From contig NC_012491.1 of NCBI RefSeq assembly GCF_000010165.1, positions 1,296,001 to 1,360,000 on the forward strand: a stretch of DNA of 64,000 bases. The letters run 5' to 3'. The notes under the pieces are model-generated. The model had not been told where the DNA came from. It made no database searches and saw only the letters and a list, made by a program, of their open reading frames with translations. Made by a program: the position numbers and the translations under genes. Position 1 is the first letter of the stretch; each line of letters starts with the position of its first letter. Source of the DNA: Brevibacillus brevis NBRC 100599 (GTDB taxonomy: Bacteria > Bacillota > Bacilli > Brevibacillales > Brevibacillaceae). Positions 16,892 to 23,611 of the stretch are shown one piece after another.

Positions 16892-17220
16892 TATGGGCTG
16901 GAGGGCATCATCGTCGTAGGGATGGGAAGGAAGACCGGGAGAGAGAAGAGAACAAGAGCAGAGAGATACTGAGGGGACGGGTAACGTGGCTTCATACCCA
17001 TCTAGAACTCCAGAGACTACTGCAGAATCAAAAGTAATAAATGCTGCACATGATAGCCCAAGTAAAATAACTGGCATGGATACTGTTTAGCGCTCATCTA
17101 AAAAAGAAAGTCCTTATCCATATGCAGAAGATTCAAACCAAATGAATCCATGTTTAACGTGTAGTGATATTAAAAATATAGAGGAGTACATGAAATATGC
17201 AAATGCCAATAAAAAGTAAT
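16892..17220 (+). pseudogene. Broken toxin cassette
   Basis: Bases 16905-16980 encode GHHRRRDGKED and a short Glu/Arg tract like the linker at 15420, then shift frame. The continuing frame reads EGTGNVASYPSRTPETT and is cut by TAG at about 17087-17090. It resumes as SPYPYAEDSNQMNPCLTCSDI and stops at 17220. PCLTC resembles the second zinc motif of deaminase toxins. The frameshift, the stop and the missing N-terminus make it inactive. It overlaps the start of the next immunity gene by 24 bases. Confidence 0.7.
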
Positions 17221-18003
17221 CACATCCCACCCATAGGAGATTGTACAAATCTTTTTGAACGATTATCAAAATATATATCAAGATTTGATGAGAAATGGAT
17301 AAATGAAATAGAACCAGCAAAAAAAGAGAGCATAGATACCCTAAAATATCTAACGCAAATTAATAATTATAACTATCATTATCCTAAAGAATATGAGATT
17401 TATTTACATTATATGGGGCAGGATGATAGGGGTTTACTTAAAACTCAACTTCCAGGATATACTTCCATTTCTGAGATAATTGATTCTTATGAAGCGATAC
17501 ATGAGGAAGCACGAGATACTTTAAGTGATAAATATGTACATTTTTTTCAAAAAGAATTATTTGATGGTCAACTATCATTTGATTTTACCCAAACTGATAA
17601 TCCTCAGATTGTTATGACTGATGAGGATAGCCAGTTTGTAAGTTATTTTGCAGATAACTTTGAGAAATTGTTATTTCAATGTGCATTTAGTAAATATGAA
17701 AGATTAAATTATGATAAGTGTTTAATCTTTGCTGGATCACCTAACATGCTTAAAGAAGCAATACAGAAGCATAATGAATCGGATGTTTTTGGCATAATTG
17801 ATCAATTTTCAAAAACATATGATTTTCAAAGGGTTTGGTTTAGTGACCTGACCCATCACATAGGTTTTAAAGACGGCAGTAGCTTTTACATCGAAAGTAG
17901 GAACAATGCTTTGTGTGGGTTTATAGCAGGTGATTTAGATAAACAAATCGACAATATTGGTGAAACCTTACTAGCTGAAATATGTGTTAATAAAAAAATT
18001 TAA
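17197..18003 (+). CDS. SUKH-like immunity protein
   Basis: ATG 17197 lies 8 bases downstream of AGAGGAG and inside the last codons of the broken toxin. The 268-residue protein has NYHYPKEYEIYLHYMGQDDRGLL, a SUKH-type PxxYxxFLxxxG segment, then acidic and aromatic strands (FDFTQTDNPQIVMTD, RVWFSDLTHHIGFKDGSSFYI). It is longer than a single SUKH domain. It is intact although its toxin is dead. It may still protect against kin carrying the working toxin. Confidence 0.68.
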   Translation: MQMPIKSNHIPPIGDCTNLFERLSKYISRFDEKWINEIEPAKKESIDTLKYLTQINNYNYHYPKEYEIYLHYMGQDDRGLLKTQLPGYTSISEIIDSYEAIHEEARDTLSDKYVHFFQKELFDGQLSFDFTQTDNPQIVMTDEDSQFVSYFADNFEKLLFQCAFSKYERLNYDKCLIFAGSPNMLKEAIQKHNESDVFGIIDQFSKTYDFQRVWFSDLTHHIGFKDGSSFYIESRNNALCGFIAGDLDKQIDNIGETLLAEICVNKKI

Positions 18004-18443
18004 AGCATTCACCATGCTTATATGCAAAGTTTCGAATGGCAAAACGTGAACAGGTAGTAGCAGAAGAGTTGAAGAACCAGCAACTCGTACAGGAAGTAGA
18101 AAAGTAAATGAGGTCTATTGCTTAGGCACGAGCTGTATACGAGCAGCTTATGGATTAAGGAACGTGTAATGCAGGAATGTAACCTTACGTTAATCAGTAC
18201 GGGGAGACTGTAACAAAAGAACAGACTATTACTGATACAGAATTTAGAGATTCGAACTCATTAACACGGCAACAAGTTACCGATATTATGAATAATAAGA
18301 ATAAAGGTTGGTAGAAAGTGGATTTCCTAAAGCAGTAAACGAATTTGCCCAGAGAAAAGGCCCTTGCTCTGGAGCAGAGAGTAGCTAAAATGACTTATTG
18401 GGTTAATATATTTTCAGATCTTTTGATTGAGGGAGAGTAAGCA
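18004..18443 (+). other. Degraded toxin-like DNA, no intact gene
   Basis: Short open stretches remain, for example codons reading RRVEEPATRTGSRKVNEVYCLG near 18060-18125 and EQTITDTEFRDSNSLTRQQ near 18217-18275. They are separated by stops and frameshifts and have no ribosome sites. The Glu/Arg-rich composition and position suggest the remains of one or two further cassettes at the end of the island. Confidence 0.5.
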
Positions 18444-19058
18444 ATGAAAAAATTGTTCGTTTCTTTAATCCTACTATCTGCGACGATAGTCTTTTCTGCT
18501 TGTAATTCCCAAAAGCCTAACTCTAATACATCCGAAATGAGTCAACAGGTTACGCCTGTGAACAAATCAGAGGGATTAATTAATACTGAAAATCAAGCTT
18601 CGAATACGAAAACAACAGACTTATCTACGAAAGAACTAAAACAGTATTTAAACTCAGTAAAATCAGACATCTCAGCAATAACGGAGAAAGATAATGAAAC
18701 GGGCACTATTTCAGTTATGGAATCCCATATGGTATTTCCGTTTGTATTTGTGAAAAGCTTAGGGGTATCATTCATTTTTCCAAATGATACTGATGATATA
18801 AATCCAACTTACCTGAATGTAAACAAGGCTACAAACATTAGAAATGTTAATGTAAAGGGCGCAATGCCAGGAATGAATTTTAAAGATATACTCAGTAAAC
18901 TTGAAAATGCACAGGTCAAGAAAACGTGGATCTCAACAGAAGATAATGTGGCTTATAAAATTGATTATAAACTCGACGGTGTCGTGTATACTTTTATTTC
19001 ATCTGATGAACCGGGAAATGAATCACAACTATTTATTTCCTTAGACGATAACGAATAG
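18444..19058 (+). CDS. Predicted lipoprotein of unknown function
   Basis: ATG 18444 follows TGAGGGAGAGTAAGCA. The 204-residue product begins with a lipoprotein signal (MKKLFVSLILLSATIVFSAC) with the lipid-modified Cys at residue 20, then a Ser/Thr/Gln/Asn-rich spacer of about 40 residues. The folded part follows at 60-204 (LGVSFIFPNDTDDINPTYL, GAMPGMNFKDILSKL, VAYKIDYKLDGVVYTFIS). It should be anchored outside the membrane. I do not recognise the family. It stands between the toxin island and the ComP-like kinase and has its own terminator. Confidence 0.75.
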   Translation: MKKLFVSLILLSATIVFSACNSQKPNSNTSEMSQQVTPVNKSEGLINTENQASNTKTTDLSTKELKQYLNSVKSDISAITEKDNETGTISVMESHMVFPFVFVKSLGVSFIFPNDTDDINPTYLNVNKATNIRNVNVKGAMPGMNFKDILSKLENAQVKKTWISTEDNVAYKIDYKLDGVVYTFISSDEPGNESQLFISLDDNE

Positions 19059-19090
19059 GCGGTTGTCAACCTGGTGACCGTCTTTTTCTT
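19058..19090 (+). terminator. Terminator after the lipoprotein
   Basis: GGCGGTT pairs with GACCGTC through two G-T pairs, followed by TTTTTCTT. Confidence 0.65.
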
Positions 19091-19138
19091 ATTTAGTTTT
19101 AAGGTTTCTTTTTTTGTGACATAACCCATGAATTGAAC

Positions 19139-19182
19139 AGGTCGATTATGGTCAGATACCACCATGATTGACCTGTTTTTAT
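19139..19182 (+). repeat. Repeated stem-loop at cassette boundary, copy 2
   Basis: Near-identical to 8760-8795. It is followed here by TTTTTATGTGCAGCCGAAGG, whose last part resembles the vgrG codons for YAAEG. It marks the far edge of the toxin island beyond the lipoprotein gene. Confidence 0.7.
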
Positions 19183-19299
19183 GTGCAGCCGAAGGAAAGT
19201 AGACCTTATGGGGAGAAATTGGTAAAATAAGGTAATTTATGTTATGTTTCACAAAAGTAGATTCATTCAAAATGATCGTGGTAAAGGAGATCCAGCCGA

Positions 19300-21675
19300 A
19301 TGCAATTATGTAAGAAGCAATGGCTTTTTATCGTCCTTTTTGTACTGGCAGGCTTATTTGCAAGCTATGCGAGTTATTTAGCCTTTACCAAAACGCTCGT
19401 GAACATATATGTAGAGAAAATGCCTGACGGGGCTTGGATCGTTTCAGACAACGTCGTATCGGAGTACAATGCAAGTCAGTGGGCAGAGGAGAATGACATA
19501 GCTACAGGCGATAGGATTATAAAAATAGATGGTCATTCTCCCGATGAGGACATCTCCGTTTCACGGTTTGGGAAGATTGGTACGGCAGATATACTGGAAG
19601 TCATAAAAGACGGGAAGCGGATTGTGCATCATGTACAAAATGAGCACAGCATTTCGTATCTGGTGTACTGTGTGATTCTGCCAGGCATTATTTTTGTCAT
19701 GCTGCTTCTCTTTTCTATATTTTTGCTCCAGAAGACAGAGGCAAAAAATGTTCCTTCGATCACGTTAATTCTGTTTTTTCTGGCGACCGGGTGTGGCTAT
19801 GTATCGGGCGCTACCGCTGGCTTGGGGGACATGATCATTCGGCTTGGAAATACGCTGGGTGTTTTGTTCTGCCTCGTTTTATTACTGCATTTTCTTCTCA
19901 GCTATTTTGACCTCCTCCACACGAGAGGGCGCATCCTATTGACTCTCGTATACTTCACAAGCACGCTCCTCTATGTTGCGGAAGGCTTCGTTTCATTTGC
20001 AAAGATCAAGGAATACTTCCTGACGGTGTATGTAGTCAAGCTGACCTTTTACTCCATTGTATTCTTGATTAATCTCATTGTTATTTTATTGCAATATTTC
20101 CATTACCGACGAACACGAAAAGAAGCGATCATGAAGGTTATGCTCACCGGGATATGTGTATCCTATTTCCCTTATGTAGGGCTGGTGACCTTGCCGAAAA
20201 CGCTCTTTGGTTTTGAATTGATCCAGACGGAGGTAGCGGTCTCGTTTCTGTTTTACTTGCCTGTCTCTTTTTATTATTTGGTGACAGCGAAACAGCTTCT
20301 TGATATTGATTTTTTGTTGAACCGATTAAAGTATTATCTCCTGCTGTCACTGTTGCCGTCGGTGTTGATCTTGCTGATTTGCATGTATGTGATCGGCTAT
20401 TCTCCTAATGGAATGGTGAGCTGGCTTCAGCTTTCACTGGCGACTTATCTGATTATTACTCTGCTTTTTTTTGCGAAAGAGACACTGGACTATGAACTAA
20501 GGCACATTTTGTTTCGAGAAAAACTCAATTTCCAGTCAAGCCTGGATCGTTTTTCACGAGAGATCATGAGAGTGATGAAGGTGGTAGAACTGGATGAACG
20601 CTTGCTTGCCGAAATACGTGACACGTTGCAAGTAAAAGCCGTTTCCATCGCAGAGATTGAACCGAACCAGAGGAAGGTACATTGGCTGGAAGGCTATCCA
20701 GCTCCGTCGACGGAGAATATTATTCAGGTTCTTCAAAAAAATAGCGTCATGAAGATTGGGGACATCGTTACCGATGAGAGCGGTGTGTTTATCCATATGG
20801 GGGAGCGGAATCAGAATTTGGCATTTGTCTGGTTGCAAAACAAGCCCAACCAGACACAATTCAATATCGACGAAATCATATGGTTAAAAACAATGATCAG
20901 ATATGTAGGTCTTGTTTATGAAAATCTTTTTTTGATTGAGAAGCTGTCAGACGAGCTGGAGGAATCACTGCAAAAGCAAAAAGGGGTGTCACCGTGGCTC
21001 CTTCGCTTGTTTTTTCGCATGTCCGAGAAGGAAAGGCGCCGACTGGCAAGCGATCTGCACGATTCTGCGTTACAGGAGCAAATTGTTTGGTACCGAAGAC
21101 TGGATAAGCTGATTACAGACACGAATACACCAGAAGCGGTCGCCAGTGAGCTAACACATATTCGAGAAGGACTCTTGGATGTCATCTATCAAATCCGTCA
21201 AGTTTGCAACGAGTTACGCCCGCCATTTTTGCAGGAGATGGGCATTGTAGAAGTGCTGGAGGGCTTGATTTCTTACACCCAGCAACAAGAGAATTTTACG
21301 ATCACGTTTGCGAAAGGTGAGATTCCTTCTGATCTCGATCCGGAAATCTCGATCAGTCTGTATCGGATTGTACAGGAATTGTTGCGAAATGCTGCTAAAC
21401 ACGCCTGTGCATCCAGCGTCCACATCACGTTGGATTGCAACAACGAACACCTGATCCTGCACTATTCCGATAACGGACAAGGCATGGCTGAAACTGAGCT
21501 ACGATCAACCTTTTCTCACATGGGCATCGTGGGGATTCAAGAGCGGGTGCGCTGTTTACGGGGGAGTATCCTTTTTCAAACCGATGTGGGAAAAGGTTTT
21601 GATGTTCATGTCACACTGCCCGTAGATAGGATTGCCGATACACTTTTATTGGATGGAAAGGAGATTTATCCATGA
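19300..21675 (+). CDS. comP: ComP-like sensor histidine kinase
   Basis: ATG 19300 follows AAAGGAGATCCAGCCGA. The 791-residue protein has an N-terminal helix, then an extracellular PDZ-like domain (about 35-105, ATGDRIIKIDGHSPD), many membrane helices (112-400), a GAF-like stretch and a HisKA_3 domain with ERRRLASDLHDSALQEQ (phospho-acceptor His about 587). The ATPase domain contains QELLRNAAKHA, DNGQGM and GIVGIQERV. This layout and the H-box resemble Bacillus ComP, the quorum-sensing kinase for competence. No comQ/comX-like pheromone genes lie upstream, so the signal is unknown. Its stop overlaps the regulator start by 4 nt. Confidence 0.8.
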   Translation: MQLCKKQWLFIVLFVLAGLFASYASYLAFTKTLVNIYVEKMPDGAWIVSDNVVSEYNASQWAEENDIATGDRIIKIDGHSPDEDISVSRFGKIGTADILEVIKDGKRIVHHVQNEHSISYLVYCVILPGIIFVMLLLFSIFLLQKTEAKNVPSITLILFFLATGCGYVSGATAGLGDMIIRLGNTLGVLFCLVLLLHFLLSYFDLLHTRGRILLTLVYFTSTLLYVAEGFVSFAKIKEYFLTVYVVKLTFYSIVFLINLIVILLQYFHYRRTRKEAIMKVMLTGICVSYFPYVGLVTLPKTLFGFELIQTEVAVSFLFYLPVSFYYLVTAKQLLDIDFLLNRLKYYLLLSLLPSVLILLICMYVIGYSPNGMVSWLQLSLATYLIITLLFFAKETLDYELRHILFREKLNFQSSLDRFSREIMRVMKVVELDERLLAEIRDTLQVKAVSIAEIEPNQRKVHWLEGYPAPSTENIIQVLQKNSVMKIGDIVTDESGVFIHMGERNQNLAFVWLQNKPNQTQFNIDEIIWLKTMIRYVGLVYENLFLIEKLSDELEESLQKQKGVSPWLLRLFFRMSEKERRRLASDLHDSALQEQIVWYRRLDKLITDTNTPEAVASELTHIREGLLDVIYQIRQVCNELRPPFLQEMGIVEVLEGLISYTQQQENFTITFAKGEIPSDLDPEISISLYRIVQELLRNAAKHACASSVHITLDCNNEHLILHYSDNGQGMAETELRSTFSHMGIVGIQERVRCLRGSILFQTDVGKGFDVHVTLPVDRIADTLLLDGKEIYP

Positions 21676-22322
21676 TGAAGCTGTTGTTGGTCGATGATCA
21701 TCCCTCCGTTCGGGAAGGAACAAAAGTCATGTTTGAGGAGGAGCGAGATTTTGCAGTAAGCGCGGTGTCTTCCGGGATGGAGGCATTGGAGCTGGTCAAA
21801 ATCATTGACTTTGATGTGATGCTGTTTGATTTGCACATGCCCGTAATCAACGGCTTGGAGCTGACCAAGCGCATCATGAGCATCAAACCCAATCCGCTCA
21901 TCATCATCTACACAGGCTTTGAAATTGAGCCGTACTTTAACAAACTAGTAGAGGCGGGTGTCTCCGGTTTTGTCAGCAAAACGGCCACAAGAGAGCAGAT
22001 GATCGAAGCCATCCGATGCACAGTGCGCAATGAAACCGTTATTCCGATTCCTTTGTTCAAGCAATTAAGACGAAATAGTGTACGGCTATGTACAAGAGAG
22101 GATCAACTGGAAGAGGTGTCCATAAACGAGCGGGAGCAGCAAATCCTGCTCGAAATTGCAAAAGGGCGAAGCAACAAAGAACTGTCGGAGATCTTGCTGA
22201 TGAGCCAACGGAACGTGGAGTACCAGTTGACGCGCATCTTTGGAAAGTTGCAGGTACGATCGCGGGCAGAGGCGATTAGCGAAGCGATCAAAAGGGGGAT
22301 CATCCCTGAACAGAGCTGGTAG
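21672..22322 (+). CDS. comA: ComA-like response regulator (NarL/LuxR family)
   Basis: Start at ATG 21672, overlapping the kinase stop by 4 nt, after AAAGGAGATTTATCC. The 216 residues comprise a receiver domain with VDDH (7-10) and Asp53 in LFDLHMP, then a LuxR-type helix-turn-helix at about 150-210 (EREQQILLEIAKGRSNKELSEIL). Several stretches resemble ComA of Bacillus, for example VDDHPSVREGTK, IIYTGFEIEPYF and RNVEYQLTRIFGKL. It is probably phosphorylated by the adjacent kinase. Whether it controls competence, surfactin-like synthesis or other genes cannot be read here. Confidence 0.85.
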   Translation: MMKLLLVDDHPSVREGTKVMFEEERDFAVSAVSSGMEALELVKIIDFDVMLFDLHMPVINGLELTKRIMSIKPNPLIIIYTGFEIEPYFNKLVEAGVSGFVSKTATREQMIEAIRCTVRNETVIPIPLFKQLRRNSVRLCTREDQLEEVSINEREQQILLEIAKGRSNKELSEILLMSQRNVEYQLTRIFGKLQVRSRAEAISEAIKRGIIPEQSW

Positions 22323-22342
22323 TTAGGTAGTCGTTTGGAGAG

Positions 22343-22383
22343 AAGAGCGTTTGTACTTGTGAAAAGTCGAGCGCTCTTTTTCT
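22343..22383 (+). terminator. Terminator after the ComP/ComA-like pair
   Basis: AGAGCG (22344-22349) pairs with CGCTCT (22372-22377), followed by TTTTTCT. The loop is long (22 bases). Confidence 0.6.
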
Positions 22384-22587
22384 ATTTTGGAAGAATGATT
22401 GCGGGGAGCGCAAAAGAAATACGGGATTCCGAAATAGCGTTTTCGGTGAAAAATGGAAAAATATGGATTACAATAATAATCAGAAGAGGTTGAAGGTACT
22501 GAAGGAGGTGAAAAGCATAGCTGGATGCCTTACAGGTTGATCTGATATCACGGAATGAGTATTACAAAATTTGAGGAGGTTGTTCTG

Positions 22588-23004
22588 ATGTTGAAACGTT
22601 TTGCTTTTTCTGTTCTTTCGGCAGCTATGGTACTATCATTGGGAACTGGTGCTGCATTTGCTTCTCAGGGAGATCGTGTATCAACGGCTAAAGCACCAAC
22701 GGCTGCGAGTGTTCAGCAACAGTCGTATAACGTGTACATTTCATGGACCCAACACCCAGTAGCTACGTATTACCAGGTGTCCATGAGAGAGGTGAACAAA
22801 GATCACCACATTATACCGGAGTATGTATTTGGACGAGGTCTTGATTATTATAGTCTTAAAGATGCGCCAGCTGGCGAGTATAGGGTTTGGGTTGGTGCAT
22901 ATGATGGTCATCCTAAATATGGGGGTAGACTGTTAGGGATGCAAGAAAGATATATAAAAGTGAGCGGTCATACTTCAGTACATCTTGATCCGTCACGTCT
23001 ATAA
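22588..23004 (+). CDS. Small secreted protein, beta-sandwich-like, unknown function
   Basis: ATG 22588 is used because GAGGAGG lies 11 bases upstream; an earlier ATG (22555) has no ribosome site. The 138-residue product carries a signal peptide ending GAAFA-SQGD. The mature protein has alternating strands (YNVYISWTQHPVATYYQVSMREV, GEYRVWVGAYDGHPKYGGRL), reminiscent of a single fibronectin type III-like domain, but I claim no family. It is monocistronic between two hairpins. The ComP/ComA-like pair lies just upstream, and no link to it is shown. Confidence 0.72.
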   Translation: MLKRFAFSVLSAAMVLSLGTGAAFASQGDRVSTAKAPTAASVQQQSYNVYISWTQHPVATYYQVSMREVNKDHHIIPEYVFGRGLDYYSLKDAPAGEYRVWVGAYDGHPKYGGRLLGMQERYIKVSGHTSVHLDPSRL

Positions 23005-23109
23005 TAATTATTAGTCAAAAGGCCCTAATATAGAGCACTACATATAGTAGTGCTTTGGTTGAAGCTAGAGTCTTCTCTAACAATTCTTTTCTAAAATGTA
23101 GCTTTGATA

Positions 23110-23156
23110 AAAAAATGCAGACCAACTCCTTTGGGAGGCGGGCTGCATTTTTTTTA
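23110..23156. terminator. Bidirectional terminator
   Basis: AAAATGCAG (23112-23120) pairs with CTGCATTTT (23143-23151), and CTCC with GGAG inside, with A and T runs on the two sides. Confidence 0.8.
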
Positions 23157-23331
23157 TGAGCTTTACCATCCGTTTTGCGTTTATGACGAAAGCTGTAAGG
23201 ATGGCGTGTATTCGCATACGAAAGAGACCACGGTATTTGTAGGCTTTAGATTCTCCCTCACGATCACGAGGGGCTTGAATGTCCACCTCGCCATACTCGG
23301 AACGGACAGTCCTTTTCCTTTTGTTTTTCAT
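23155..23331 (-). pseudogene. Mosaic transposase remnant
   Basis: The minus-strand reading from 23331 starts KRTVRSEYGEVDIQAPRDREGE, which resembles the early part of IS256-family transposases. After about 29 codons it continues as AYKYRGLFRMRIHAILTAF and NAKRMVKLI, which resembles the C-terminus of IS1182/IS4-type transposases. The two halves do not belong to one enzyme, so this is a scar of two different insertions. A GACTGCCGAGTTTCTCGACAGCC stretch follows at 23340-23362. Confidence 0.6.
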
Positions 23332-23384
23332 GAAAAAAGACTGCCGAGTTTCTCGACAGCCTTAAAGTGGGGGGAGAGTAGTTA

Positions 23385-23537
23385 TTAATCTTTCAGCTCC
23401 GTAATCACTTTTGAAGCGCGTTTTTCATCCGGAGTAGGGAACATTTGAAATTGATGCTGAAGCTCGATTTCCTTCTCATTCAAGTCACTTGAATCTTTTT
23501 GCTCAGCTTGTCCCCTGTGTTTATCGCTATTTTCCAC
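23385..23537 (-). CDS. Small charged protein, 50 residues
   Basis: GTG 23537 is preceded on the minus strand by GGAGGTGA with six-base spacing, a near-perfect ribosome site. The product (VENSDKHRGQAEQKDSSDLN ... KVITELKD) is hydrophilic, has no signal peptide or membrane helix, and contains IELQHQFQMFPTPDEKRASK. I do not recognise it. The strong ribosome site and the composition argue that it is real despite its size. It lies downstream of the serine hydrolase on the same strand, 74 bases after that gene's stop. Confidence 0.65.
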   Translation of the reverse strand: MENSDKHRGQAEQKDSSDLNEKEIELQHQFQMFPTPDEKRASKVITELKD

Positions 23538-23611
23538 GACCAGTCACCTCCCTCAAAGGAGTAGGGTATACAACAAGTCCCTACTTTATCCCAAAAAGAG
23601 GAAAAGGATGC

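Noticed and set aside
4558-18003. Prophage interpretation of the VgrG region
   Set aside because: No capsid, portal, terminase, sheath, holin or integrase genes are present; the PAAR-like, VgrG-toxin and immunity pattern fits a polymorphic-toxin locus instead.
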